Assembly: GCA_025363715.1 (NCBI GenBank)
Contig: JANYLR010000121.1
Span: 1 to 46,176 of the forward strand
DNA from: Holophagaceae bacterium
GTDB lineage: Bacteria > Acidobacteriota > Holophagae > Holophagales > Holophagaceae
Length of the DNA stretch: 46,176 bases
Direction: 5' to 3'
Positions 25,560-34,740 of the stretch are shown here, piece after piece. The notes beneath the pieces are model-generated. The model was not told where the DNA came from, searched no databases, and saw only the letters and a list, made by a program, of their open reading frames with translations. Position numbers and translations under genes: made by a program. Positions within the stretch are counted from its first letter, which is position 1; each line of letters starts with the position of its first letter.

Positions 25560-25905
25560 CCCGCTCGTTACAGGCTCGTCACTTCAACATTTCCAGATAG
25601 TTACATCAAAGACTCGCGGCAATGTGGAAAAGCCTGCGGATTGACCCCATTCTGGCGCGCTAAACCCTGTCTGGTTACGCAGTTCCTAGCTCGAAGTATG
25701 AAAAAATCAATCTATGATAGTCCATGTATTTCAACACTTAGATTGTTGACGCTAGCAGAATCTGCCTCGCCGTGCCGATTACGGGTTTTCCACAATTTCC
25801 GGTTTCTGAAGAGTGATCCATCGGCAAAGCCCTGACTCCGAGTAAAGGTCAAGGGCACCCCTCTCCTAACCTTTCCCTGTCACAGGATTTTGTGGTCCTG
25901 GGCGC
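25560..25905. other. AT-richer intergenic region between the TPR gene and smc
   Basis: The 346 bp hold no convincing gene. A 64-codon frame at 25641-25835 has no ribosome site or recognisable features. The stretch is visibly poorer in G and C than both neighbours, around 25690-25760 in particular. TTTTCCACA near 25786 resembles a DnaA box but stands alone. Confidence 0.5.
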
Positions 25906-28900
25906 TTAGACCAGGGCCTCGGCTTCCCGCAATTGGACGCTCACCAGCCTGGAGCAACCGGCCTCTTCCATGGTCACGCCATAAAGGGTGTCGGCCGCGA
26001 CCATGGTGGGCTTCTGGTGCGTGATGACGATGAACTGGGTATCGGCCTTCATCTTCTGGACCATGGCGGCGAAGCGACTCACGTTGGCCTCGTCCAGGGG
26101 AGCGTCCACCTCGTCCAACACGCAAAAGGGGCTGGGCTTGAAGTGGAAGATGGCGAAGAGCAGTGATATGGCGGTCAGGGCCTTCTCGCCACCGCTCAGC
26201 AGCGTGAGGGCCTTGGCCGACTTGCCGGGGGGCTGCGCGGTAATCTCGATGCCGCACTCCAGCAGATTCTTGGGGTCCTCCAGGCTCAGGTGGGCGCTGC
26301 CGCCACCGAAGGCCTCGCGAAAGACCTCTTGGAAGCGGGCATTCACGTAGTCAAAGGCCTCGCGGAAGCGCTCCTCACTGGTGAGATTGATCTCCTGGAT
26401 GGTGGATTCCAGGTTGCCAATGGCGGCCGTGACATCGGCCCGCTGCTCATCCATGAAGGCCATGCGCGTTTCGGCCTCCTCCAGTTCCTGAATCGCCAGG
26501 GGATTCACGCCGCCCAGCTCCATGCGCCGGCCCTGCAATTCATTCAGGCGGGTCTGATGGACCAGTTCCCCCTCCTCCCAGGCAGCCCGCTCGGCCTCGT
26601 TGAGTCCCGCCAGGAAGCCCGGCACTTCCAGCCCCAAGGCCAGCTCGATTTCCTTGGCCAGGGCTCCCTGCGTGCCCTGGACCTGGGCGCCTTGTATCAA
26701 GACTTCCTGGTGTTCAGCATGGGCATTCTCCAGGGCTTCCTGGTATTCGCGGGCCGCCCGCTCGTGGACCCGGAGGGTCTCCTGCTCGAGTTCGAGTCTA
26801 GGCTGGGCCTCCCGGGCCGTGGCGTGGACGGCCTCCCGCTCCACCAGCAGCTCCTGCGATTCGGTTTCCAGCTCGGCCAGGCGCCGGAGGCATCCCTCAC
26901 CGCGCTCCACCTGCTCCGCGGCTTCTGCCTCCAGCCGCTGGCGCTCCGTATCCAGATCGAAGCGGCCCCGCTGAGCCAGCTGCAAGTGCCGCTCATGGCC
27001 GTCCCGTTCGGCCCAGGCGGCGTCCCGGGCGCGGGCTGTCTCCAGGCGCCGCTCGCGGCGTTCATCCAGGTGATGGCGGGCCTCCCGGACCTGGAGCTCG
27101 GCCTTGGTCAGGGCCTCGTCCAGGGCGGAATCACTGGCCTCTTCCGGATGTTCATCCAGTTCGCGCAGCAGGCCCTGGAGCCGCTTGATTTCGGTTTCGA
27201 TCTGCTCCCAGAGGGCATCCGCCCTTTCACTGGCGGCCCGGATCTCCGATAGCTGGGCCTGCAGGGAGGTCCGCTGGGATTTGAGTGTGTCGGTCCGCCG
27301 ACGGAGGGACCGGAGATCCTCGTCGATTTCAAGGGAGCGTTCCCGCGCCGCCCGGGCCTCGTCCCCGCCGCGCCCCCGCTGGCTCTCCAGTTCCTCCAGG
27401 CGATCCAGGAGGGCCTCCCGGGTAGCGCGGGCTTCTTCCTGCTCCGCCCTCAGCTTGATGGGCGAGGCCGCGGGCGCGGAGACCCCCAGCTGCAGCGGGC
27501 CATAAGGCAGCCGGATGAAGGCCGGTGAAACGAAGGCCAGGTCCGGATGGGCCAGGGCGAGTTCGGGCATGGCCTCGTCGGAGCAGTGGAAGGCCCGGTC
27601 CACCAGGGCCTGCAGGGGACGTTCCGAGGCGGTCCAGCGCACATGGGCCCGGAGGGGCTCGCAACCCTCTGGCGCCGCGGGCAGAGCAACTTCGCTGCCC
27701 ATGGCCAGCATGAGGTGCCCCGGTGCGCCAGTGGCCCGGCGGGCCAGATCCCCGTCCGCGGACAGCGACTGCAACCAGGTGCCGAGCAGGCGCTCCAGGT
27801 CCGGCCGCAGGGCCTCGTCCACGGTCAGCAGCTCCACCAGTGTGAGCGGACGGACGCCCTGCTCACGCAGCCACGTGAGCCCCTTGCGCAGCTCCTCATC
27901 TCCGAAGCCCTGAGAGAGGAGGTCGGAGATCTGCCGCAGGCGCCGCTCGGCGGCGTCCAGCTCGGCCTCGGCCCGGTGATGGTCCTGGGAAAGGGTCCGT
28001 TGTGCCTCCTCCAGGGACTCGGCCCGCCGGCGCTGTTCGAGCGCGGCCTCCTCGGCCTTCTCGAGCTGGGAGAGGAGACCCTCCAGGGACCGCTCAGCCT
28101 GGGTGGCCTCGGCCTGCAGGCTCTCCAGCCGGGGCGAGCGCACGGATTCCTCATGGTTCAGGGCATCCAACCGGCCTTCGAGCTGAGCGACCTGGCTCTG
28201 GAATCCGAGCCGTTGCTTCTGGCGGGCCAGGGCCTCCTTTTGGCTTTCGGCCTTGCGTTCCCGCAGGGCATGGAGACCCGTTTCCTCGTGCCGCAGGGCG
28301 CCCTGGGCCTGGGCAGCGGCCTCCTCGGTCTGGGCCAGGTCGGCCTCCCGCGCTCCCAGGTCCTCCGAAGCCTGTTGCAGCAAAGCCTGGAGGGCCGAGA
28401 AGGAATCTCCGGATTCCGCCAGCCGCTCAGCCAGGGCCTGGATGCGCTCCTGCAACCGGAGCCGCTGGCCCTCGGCCTCTCCTCGGCGTTCCTCCTGGAA
28501 CCCCCGCTCCTGTTCCGCCAACTGGAGCCGCTGGTCCAGAGCCAGCATGGCCGAGTTGCGCCGGGCCTGGCTCTGCTGCTGTTCGTCCACAGACAGCCGC
28601 AGTGCTTCGACCTCGGAGGCCTTTTCCGACACCTGGGCCGTGAGTTCCGCCACCCGGCGTTCGGTCTGGTCCAGCTGGTCCGCGATGCGGAGCTTGGCCG
28701 CTTCCAGTTCCACCGCCTTGCCCGCGAGCAGGATGCGCTGGGTGGCCTTGATCTCCGCGTCCAGCTCCTTCGCCTTCCGGGCCCGGGAAGCCTGGCGCCG
28801 CAGGGAATCCATCTGTTTGTTGAGCTCGAACAGGATGTCGTCGAGGCGCTGGAGGTTGCTGCGAGTCTCGTCCAGCCGCTTCTCCGCATCGGCCCGGCGA

Positions 28901-29463
28901 AGCTTGTAGCGCGTGATCCCGGCGGCCTCTTCCAGCAGGACCCGGCGGTCCTTGGGCTTGCTGCTGAGGATGAGATCGATCTGCCCCTGCTGGATGAAGC
29001 TGTAGGCCCGCGTGCCCATGCCCGTGTCGAGCAGGAGATCCTGGACGTCCTTGAGCCGCGCCTCACGGCCATTGATGCGGTACTCGCTGCCGGTGTCGCG
29101 GTAGAGGCGGCGGGAGATGGTGACCTCACGGGTGGCGCCCGGCAGGGCCGGATCCGGCATTTCCAGCACCAGCTTCACCTCGGCCAGCCCCATGGGTCGC
29201 CGTTGGGCGGTGCCCGCGAAGATCACGTCGGCCATTTCGGAGCCACGCATCATGGAAGGCCGCTGCTCGCCCAGCACCCAGGCCAGGCTATCGGAGATGT
29301 TCGACTTGCCGCAGCCATTGGGCCCCACCACCGCCGTCATCCCGCCCGGGAAGCTGAGCTTCTGGGCCTCGGCGAAGGACTTGAATCCGTGGAGTTCGAG
29401 GGAAATCAGGCGCACAAGATCAGCGCTCCAGGCATAGGGGACGGGAACATCACCCTCCATCAT
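25906..29463 (-). CDS. smc: Chromosome segregation ATPase SMC
   Basis: The 1185-residue frame encodes a full SMC protein: Walker A in VVGPNGCGKSNISDSLAWVL, long coiled coils (about residues 185-510 and 680-1020), a hinge around 530-650, the ABC signature LLSGGEKALTAISLLFAI and Walker B FCVLDEVDAPLDEAN. SMC dimers with ScpA and ScpB compact and sort chromosomes. The family N-terminus corresponds to VRLISLELHGFKSF, which starts at GTG 29415; ATG 29463 gives 16 extra residues without similarity, so the true start may be 29415. Neither has a strong ribosome site. No scpAB genes are near. Confidence 0.97.
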   Translation of the reverse strand: MMEGDVPVPYAWSADLVRLISLELHGFKSFAEAQKLSFPGGMTAVVGPNGCGKSNISDSLAWVLGEQRPSMMRGSEMADVIFAGTAQRRPMGLAEVKLVLEMPDPALPGATREVTISRRLYRDTGSEYRINGREARLKDVQDLLLDTGMGTRAYSFIQQGQIDLILSSKPKDRRVLLEEAAGITRYKLRRADAEKRLDETRSNLQRLDDILFELNKQMDSLRRQASRARKAKELDAEIKATQRILLAGKAVELEAAKLRIADQLDQTERRVAELTAQVSEKASEVEALRLSVDEQQQSQARRNSAMLALDQRLQLAEQERGFQEERRGEAEGQRLRLQERIQALAERLAESGDSFSALQALLQQASEDLGAREADLAQTEEAAAQAQGALRHEETGLHALRERKAESQKEALARQKQRLGFQSQVAQLEGRLDALNHEESVRSPRLESLQAEATQAERSLEGLLSQLEKAEEAALEQRRRAESLEEAQRTLSQDHHRAEAELDAAERRLRQISDLLSQGFGDEELRKGLTWLREQGVRPLTLVELLTVDEALRPDLERLLGTWLQSLSADGDLARRATGAPGHLMLAMGSEVALPAAPEGCEPLRAHVRWTASERPLQALVDRAFHCSDEAMPELALAHPDLAFVSPAFIRLPYGPLQLGVSAPAASPIKLRAEQEEARATREALLDRLEELESQRGRGGDEARAARERSLEIDEDLRSLRRRTDTLKSQRTSLQAQLSEIRAASERADALWEQIETEIKRLQGLLRELDEHPEEASDSALDEALTKAELQVREARHHLDERRERRLETARARDAAWAERDGHERHLQLAQRGRFDLDTERQRLEAEAAEQVERGEGCLRRLAELETESQELLVEREAVHATAREAQPRLELEQETLRVHERAAREYQEALENAHAEHQEVLIQGAQVQGTQGALAKEIELALGLEVPGFLAGLNEAERAAWEEGELVHQTRLNELQGRRMELGGVNPLAIQELEEAETRMAFMDEQRADVTAAIGNLESTIQEINLTSEERFREAFDYVNARFQEVFREAFGGGSAHLSLEDPKNLLECGIEITAQPPGKSAKALTLLSGGEKALTAISLLFAIFHFKPSPFCVLDEVDAPLDEANVSRFAAMVQKMKADTQFIVITHQKPTMVAADTLYGVTMEEAGCSRLVSVQLREAEALV

Positions 29464-29671
29464 TCCATATCAGGCGTAGGATCCCATCGAAGCTTGCGGG
29501 CCGCCCCCTTGGGAAACAGCCAGAAGCCCGGTAGACTCGGGTCTTCCAGGCCAGTCAGGAGCCACCTTTGCAGCCTCTTCCAGCCCCTCCGCGCAACCTT
29601 GCGGCAGAAGACAGGCCAGGGCCCGGCGTAGTTCCGTGCCAGCACATGAGCTTTCGGACCGGGGTCGGGCT

Positions 29672-30403
29672 ATGAAATTCCCCCTGCTGGCTCCACCAGA
29701 CACTTCCCTGCTCTGGTTGGAAGCCCACCGGGTGGTGGCCGGCACACACCGGCGCGCCCTCAGTGGCCTGCCCAGTGAAGATCAGCTGGCCCAGGCCCTG
29801 GCCGCCCTACCCCAGGGGCCCACCCGCTGGACCGTCGAGGACCTGTGGACACCCTCGGTCCTGCTGCGGGACCTTACTGAGCTGCCCAAGGGTGCGGAGG
29901 CCCAGGAAGCCTTCTTCCGGTGGCGGTTCATGCAGGCCCTGGCTCTGGAAACCCCCCACTTCGTCCAGGCCCTGGAAGTGGAACCCGGCAGCTGGCTGGC
30001 CTCCGGCATTCGCGAAGACCTCCGCGATTCCATGCTTGCACTGGGTCTCCGCCTCGACCGGAATCTGCACACCCTCACCCCCCGGTGGCTGCACCTCTAC
30101 AACCTCCTGGCCCCGACCCTGGCGCTCCCGGGTCTGCTCCTCTCCCTGAGCCCCATGGACAACGGGCAGTACGCCGGGACCTTGGTGGCCTGGGGCCGCA
30201 CGCTTTGCCTGCTGCGCCAATGGTCCGAGCCCCTGTCACCCAATGCCTGGATCGAGGAACGCATCGCGCCCAGCGCCGCCTTCCTCCAGCGGGAATCCCG
30301 CACGCCCCAGCAGCTCCACATCTGGGGTGCCACCAGCTGGCCAGACAGCCAGATCCCTGTTCGCTTCCTCGATGAACGCCTGGTACTCGGGGAGGCACGC
30401 TGA
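29672..30403 (+). CDS. Protein in the PilM position of the pilus operon
   Basis: The 243-residue protein begins MKFPLLAPPDTSLLWLEAHR. It is the first gene of the pilN-O-P-Q operon, where pilM is expected. It is about 100 residues shorter than typical PilM, and I see no clear actin-like ATP-binding motif. The body includes LEVEPGSWLASGIREDLRDS and LLLSLSPMDNGQYAGTLVAW. It may be a degenerate PilM that keeps only the PilN-binding role. The ATG at 29672 is chosen; GTG 29636 is an in-frame alternative. Its stop overlaps the pilN start (TGATG). The 208 bp before it separate it from divergent smc and should hold both promoters. Confidence 0.55.
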   Translation: MKFPLLAPPDTSLLWLEAHRVVAGTHRRALSGLPSEDQLAQALAALPQGPTRWTVEDLWTPSVLLRDLTELPKGAEAQEAFFRWRFMQALALETPHFVQALEVEPGSWLASGIREDLRDSMLALGLRLDRNLHTLTPRWLHLYNLLAPTLALPGLLLSLSPMDNGQYAGTLVAWGRTLCLLRQWSEPLSPNAWIEERIAPSAAFLQRESRTPQQLHIWGATSWPDSQIPVRFLDERLVLGEAR

Positions 30404-31194
30404 TGGCTGTCCCCATCCTTCAACTGAACCTCGCGCCCAGGCCCAGCCTTTGGCGCCAGCGCCACCTGGCCCTGGGCTGGATGGCCCTGGGCGCGGGCAT
30501 GCTGGTTCTGGTAGGGGCCATCGGCTTCACCTGGCGTGCCTATCACCAGGCTAGCCGGGCCGGTCGCGATGCCGTCAGCCTCACCGAAGAAACCCGACGA
30601 GCGGCCCGGCAGGAGCAGCAGCTGCAGGCCTCACTGCAGGACATGGACGCCACCCGCGAGCAGTCCCGCTGGAAACTGGCCGAACGCATCCTCCAGGAGC
30701 GCGGCCTGCCCTGGTCCCGGCTCACCGCTGAGCTGGAGCAGTGCATGGTGCCAGACATGCGGATGAAGGGCATCCAGCGGGCCCGCAGCAATGCCCAGCA
30801 GGTGGTGATGAAGGTGAAGGGCGAGGCCCGGACCCGCCTGGCAGAGGCCGCCTTCGTCGAAGCCCTCCGGGTCACGCCCGTATTCGCCCAGGTCGTGCTG
30901 GAGCGGGAATCGGAACGGAGCGGCGGGGGCTGGGATTTCGAGATCAGCCTCCCCACCGCCGCAGTGCCCCCACCCTTCAAGGTGAAGGCCATCAAGCAGG
31001 GGCCCGCCCAGGCGCCGGTTCCAGTCCGTCCTGCCGCGGCCCCCATCCGGATCCAGCCCCCCGCAGTGGTGGCCTTTCCCGCGACTCCCATCCTCCGGCC
31101 ACTGGCACCGCCGCCCCCGGTCAACGAGGAAACCACCCCTCGGCGGCGCCGACCAGGTCGCGCCAACACCGGCGCGACCAGGGAGCCGGAATGA
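30403..31194 (+). CDS. pilN: Type IV pilus assembly protein PilN
   Basis: The 263-residue protein has the PilN hallmark at its N-terminus (MAVPILQLNLAPRP, matching the INLLP-type motif that binds PilM). One membrane helix follows (LGWMALGAGMLVLVGAIGF), then a coiled coil (about 45-100) and a ferredoxin-like periplasmic domain. The last 80 residues are a proline- and alanine-rich tail ending in basic RRRRPGR, which is unusual for PilN. It forms the inner-membrane alignment complex with PilO and PilP. Start and stop overlap both neighbours. Confidence 0.8.
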   Translation: MAVPILQLNLAPRPSLWRQRHLALGWMALGAGMLVLVGAIGFTWRAYHQASRAGRDAVSLTEETRRAARQEQQLQASLQDMDATREQSRWKLAERILQERGLPWSRLTAELEQCMVPDMRMKGIQRARSNAQQVVMKVKGEARTRLAEAAFVEALRVTPVFAQVVLERESERSGGGWDFEISLPTAAVPPPFKVKAIKQGPAQAPVPVRPAAAPIRIQPPAVVAFPATPILRPLAPPPPVNEETTPRRRRPGRANTGATREPE

Positions 31195-31772
31195 ACAGCC
31201 CCCTGCGAGCGAGCCGTCTGCGCCTGGCCCTGGGCATCCTGGGGACGGTGGCGGGCCTCGGCATTGCCATCTTTCTCCTTCCAGATGCCTCCCAGCAGCT
31301 GGCCCAGAAGCTGAAGGCCAAGCGGGAGGCTGAGCTCAGCCGGAATCAGCAGGTGCAAAGGCTCCAGGAACTCCAGCAGCTGGCGGACCGCATCCGCCGT
31401 GGCCGGGAGACCCTCGCCGATCTGGAGGCCCGCCTGCCCCGGGGCTCTGCGGGCGAACTTCAATGGAACCTCAGCAAGACCCTTCATGCCATGGCCCTGA
31501 AACATGGCCTAAGACTGCAGTCCGTGAAGTACGGCCTGCCCAGCCGGGAGGGGGCCCGCGGGACGGATCTCGAAGCCGTCGATGTCGAGTTCGTCGCCCT
31601 GGGTGTCTACGCCAACCACAAGGCCTTCATGCTCGATCTGGAGGGCTCTGGCCAGCCCTTCGCCGTGCGCGACGGCCGCCTGGAGGAAAGTCCGGAAGGG
31701 GCGCGGCTCAGCATCGTACTCCGAGCCTTCCGCAAGGCTGGTGCTCCCGAGCGCGAGGAGGGTGAGGCATGA
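31191..31772 (+). CDS. pilO: Type IV pilus assembly protein PilO
   Basis: The 193-residue protein has a membrane segment (LALGILGTVAGLGIAIFLLP), a coiled coil (LAQKLKAKREAELSRNQQVQ onward to about residue 80) and a globular end with FVALGVYANHKAFMLDLEGS, a typical PilO pattern. The ATG at 31191 overlaps the pilN stop (ATGA) and the gene's stop overlaps pilP. With PilN it links the inner-membrane platform to PilP and the secretin. Confidence 0.8.
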   Translation: MNSPLRASRLRLALGILGTVAGLGIAIFLLPDASQQLAQKLKAKREAELSRNQQVQRLQELQQLADRIRRGRETLADLEARLPRGSAGELQWNLSKTLHAMALKHGLRLQSVKYGLPSREGARGTDLEAVDVEFVALGVYANHKAFMLDLEGSGQPFAVRDGRLEESPEGARLSIVLRAFRKAGAPEREEGEA

Positions 31773-32416
31773 GCTCAGCGCCCTCGAATTTCAACTTCCA
31801 GGCCATGCGCCAGGAACTCCGGTCCAGCCCCAAGACCCAGGTGGCCCTGGCGGGCTTGCTGCTGGTCCTGCTCTACGCGCTCTACACCTTCTTCAGCCCC
31901 GATACCCCCAAGGGCCGGCGGACCGCGGCCCCGGGCAGCGGTGCCAACCTCGATCCCCGCCTGCTCCAGGGCCTCCGCCGTCTGCCAGATCTGGCCGCCC
32001 TGGGCCAGGCTGGCGAATTGCCACCGGCGGCCAAAGTGCAGCGGGACCTCTTCATGTTCGAAGCGCCCGCGCCGCCAGCCGCGAAAGTGAAGCCCCTCCC
32101 GCCCCCGCCCCCGCCCTCCCCCGAAGAACTGGAGCGCCTGCGGCTGGCCCAGGAGAAGGCCCAGGAATACGCGGGCCGCCCCCAGGACCTGCGCTATCTC
32201 GGCTTCTTCAAGGGCAGCCCATCGGGCACCGTGGGCGCCTTCATGAAGGGCGAGGAACCCGTCACCATGACCTCCGGAACCCTGCTCAAAGAACGCTGGA
32301 AGCTCGTGGCGATCCTGGACACCAAGGCCGAATTCCAGAACACGAAGTACCCGGACATGCGGCTGGTCCTGGAGGCCCGAGAGGCCTCTGGCGGCGCCAC
32401 CGTGAACCAATTTTGA
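31769..32416 (+). CDS. pilP: Type IV pilus assembly protein PilP
   Basis: The 215-residue protein has one membrane segment (VALAGLLLVLLYALYTFFSP, about residues 27-46), a proline-rich linker (LPPPPPPSPEEL, around 110-120) and a C-terminal beta-rich domain (LRYLGFFKGSPSGTVGAFMK, then GTLLKERWKLVAIL) that matches the HR domain which contacts the secretin. Usual PilP is a lipoprotein; here a membrane helix replaces the lipobox. It is placed directly before the secretin gene. Family call rests on position and the C-terminal pattern. Confidence 0.72.
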   Translation: MSSAPSNFNFQAMRQELRSSPKTQVALAGLLLVLLYALYTFFSPDTPKGRRTAAPGSGANLDPRLLQGLRRLPDLAALGQAGELPPAAKVQRDLFMFEAPAPPAAKVKPLPPPPPPSPEELERLRLAQEKAQEYAGRPQDLRYLGFFKGSPSGTVGAFMKGEEPVTMTSGTLLKERWKLVAILDTKAEFQNTKYPDMRLVLEAREASGGATVNQF

Positions 32417-32433
32417 TCCGAAGGATGCTCCCG

Positions 32434-34740
32434 ATGCCGATCCCTTCCTTCGCACTGCTCCGCAAGTCCCTGCTGGTCGCCGCAATCCTGCTGATGGCCC
32501 TCGGCTGCAGCCTCCACAAGGCCAACAAGGCCTTTGACGAGGGCCGCTACGACGAGGCCGTCGCCGAGTACCGGGCCGTTCTCCGCAACGATCCCACCAA
32601 TCCGAAGGCCCGGATCGGCATCAAGCGCGCCTCCCTGCGGGCCGCGGAACACCACATGTCCCTGGCCCGCCAGGCCGAGCTGCGGGGCTATTCCGATACG
32701 GTGCTGCTGGAGGTCCGCAAGGCCCTGGTGCTGGATCCCGACAGCCAGATCGCCCAGGAGTGGCTCATCCGGCTGGAGCAGAAGCTGGCCCGGGAAAAGG
32801 CCGAGGCCGATTCCGTGGACGATCTCGAGGCCATGAAGGTCAAGGCCGACAACACGAACGCCGTGCAGCTCAATCCGCGCTCCATTGATGGCATCGATCT
32901 GAACTTCAGCCGGAAGACCAGCCTGCGCGAGATCTTCGCGACCCTTAGCCGGGCCTCGGGTGTGAACATCATCGCGCACACGTCGTACCAGGATCAGAGC
33001 ATCTCCATCGATCTTCGCGGCCTCGCCTTCCAGCGGGTGCTGGACACCCTCATGCTCCAGAACGACCTGTTCTACAAGGTCATCGACAAGAACACCATCA
33101 TGGTCTTCAAGTCCAGTCCCCAGAACCGGGAACAGTACGAGAACCAGATCATCAAGACCTACTACCTGTCCCACGCGGATCCCAACGAGCTGAGGTCCAC
33201 CCTTACCACCATCAACAACCAGCTCAAGGTGTTCACGGACAAGCGGACCAACGCCATCATCGTGAAGGCGAAGCCCCTGGAGCTGTCCATCGTGGATCAG
33301 GTGATCCGGTCCCTGGACAAGCCCAAGGCCGAGGTGATGATCTACCTCGAGCTCATGGAAGTGACCGAAAATAGCCTGGAGCAGGTGGGCCTGCTGCCGG
33401 TCATCAACGCGACGGATACCTCCGGTACCTATCGCCTGGGCGCCACCACGGTGAACAACACCTCGGGCCTGAACACCAATTCCGGATTCACCAAGATCCA
33501 CACCGCCGATATCCGCGTGCTCTTCCCGAACCTCGCCCTGGATTTTCTCAAGAGCAACGGCGATGCCCGGCTGGTGGCCAGCCCGAATGTGCGGGTGCTC
33601 TCCGGTGAAGTGGGCGAAGTGAACATCGGCGAAAAGATCTCCACCACCCAGAGCCAGATTTCGGGTCTCGGCGGAACCAGTGGCACCAATACGGCCGCCT
33701 CGTCCCTGCTGGGGGGCGCGGCCCAGACCTCCTTCTCATACGAGGACGTGGGCGTGAAGATCAAGGTGGAGCCCCGCGTCAACAACAACGGCGAGATCAC
33801 CCTCAAGATCGAAAGCCTCGTCACGACGCTGAAGTCAGGCTCCACCCCTGGTCGCCCCGACCTCGGCAAGCGCGAGATCAAGACCATCGCCCGGCTGCGG
33901 GATGGCGAGACGGCGATCTTCGGCGGTCTCCTCAAGGATGAGGAGCAGAAGAGCCTGCAGGGCATCTGGGGCCTCAGCAGCATCCCCCTGATCGGCAAGC
34001 TCCTGGGCAATACCAACAACACCAAGGCCAAGACCGATGTCCTGCTCACCATCCGGGCCGTGCTCGTGAGGAAGCCCGTACTTACGGAACAGGACATGGC
34101 CCCCTTCAATCCGGAGGACGCCACCGCGAAGGCGGGCCCCTTCGCGCCCGTGGCGCCGAAGAAGGCGCCTGCGCCGGTTCCGGCCCTGGCCGCTCCGGTT
34201 CCACCTCCTGCCCCCCCTGTCATGCCCCCGCCCGTTTCCTCCGCCCAGCCGACCCCTGGCCAGCCTCCCGTGGTGCCGCCCCCAACGTCCCCCGACGCCA
34301 CCCTGGAGAAGAAACCCGCCGCCCCGGGTGAGCCACCTCCTGCCCCCTCGGACCTGGTGTTCTTCATGTCGCCCGTGGCCTCGGAGATCAAGGTCGGCGA
34401 AAAGGTCCGCATCAGCCTCACCGTGAGCGGCGGCGGCGGGCTCAGTTCCGGCACCCTTGAACTGCGCCTGCCTCCAGGCCTCCGCTTACTGGGGCTCAGC
34501 CCGGGCGAGTTCATCACGGGTGAAGGCGGCGGAGTCGAGCAGTTCCCGGGCACGGATGGCCTCCTGAAGCTGGTCTTCAAGCGCAGTCCCACGGGCACGG
34601 ACTCCGGTCCCTTCGCCAGCCTCGAACTGGAAGGGCTCAGTGTGGGAAACGCCCCAGTGCTGATCCAAAGCGGACAGTTCCTCATCGGCACCACGCCCAT
34701 CTCCGGGCGCTGGTCCAACGCCCTCGTGACGGTGCAGTGA
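32434..34740 (+). CDS. pilQ: Secretin PilQ/GspD with TPR front and cohesin-like tail
   Basis: The 768-residue lipoprotein has a signal peptide with lipobox (LLMALGCSL, Cys at residue 25), then TPR-like repeats (ANKAFDEGRYDEAVAEYRAV, about 30-115). An STN domain (LREIFATLSRASGVNIIAHT, about 150-215) and a NolW-type domain (YYLSHADPNELRSTLTTINN) follow. The secretin core has VASPNVRVLSGEVGEVNIGE and the closing DGETAIFGGLLKDEEQ...SSIPLIGKL motif. A proline-rich linker (about 565-645) leads to a cohesin-like beta domain (VFFMSPVASEIKVGEKVRIS). It makes the outer-membrane pore. GAAGG at 32420-32424 supports ATG 32434. Confidence 0.88.
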   Translation: MPIPSFALLRKSLLVAAILLMALGCSLHKANKAFDEGRYDEAVAEYRAVLRNDPTNPKARIGIKRASLRAAEHHMSLARQAELRGYSDTVLLEVRKALVLDPDSQIAQEWLIRLEQKLAREKAEADSVDDLEAMKVKADNTNAVQLNPRSIDGIDLNFSRKTSLREIFATLSRASGVNIIAHTSYQDQSISIDLRGLAFQRVLDTLMLQNDLFYKVIDKNTIMVFKSSPQNREQYENQIIKTYYLSHADPNELRSTLTTINNQLKVFTDKRTNAIIVKAKPLELSIVDQVIRSLDKPKAEVMIYLELMEVTENSLEQVGLLPVINATDTSGTYRLGATTVNNTSGLNTNSGFTKIHTADIRVLFPNLALDFLKSNGDARLVASPNVRVLSGEVGEVNIGEKISTTQSQISGLGGTSGTNTAASSLLGGAAQTSFSYEDVGVKIKVEPRVNNNGEITLKIESLVTTLKSGSTPGRPDLGKREIKTIARLRDGETAIFGGLLKDEEQKSLQGIWGLSSIPLIGKLLGNTNNTKAKTDVLLTIRAVLVRKPVLTEQDMAPFNPEDATAKAGPFAPVAPKKAPAPVPALAAPVPPPAPPVMPPPVSSAQPTPGQPPVVPPPTSPDATLEKKPAAPGEPPPAPSDLVFFMSPVASEIKVGEKVRISLTVSGGGGLSSGTLELRLPPGLRLLGLSPGEFITGEGGGVEQFPGTDGLLKLVFKRSPTGTDSGPFASLELEGLSVGNAPVLIQSGQFLIGTTPISGRWSNALVTVQ

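Noticed and set aside
25780..25795. A replication origin, from a DnaA-box-like TTTTCCACA
   Set aside because: A single imperfect box without a cluster, dnaA or dnaN nearby.
25641..25835. A 64-codon gene in the TPR-smc gap
   Set aside because: No ribosome site, no signal or domain, AT-rich sequence with random-looking translation.
27547..29631. A 694-codon plus-strand frame opposite smc
   Set aside because: Antisense to a complete SMC protein; Leu/Gln-rich translation is the mirror of the coiled coil.
32194..33501. A 435-codon minus-strand frame opposite the pilP and secretin genes
   Set aside because: Antisense shadow of recognised pilus genes, no ribosome site or family features.
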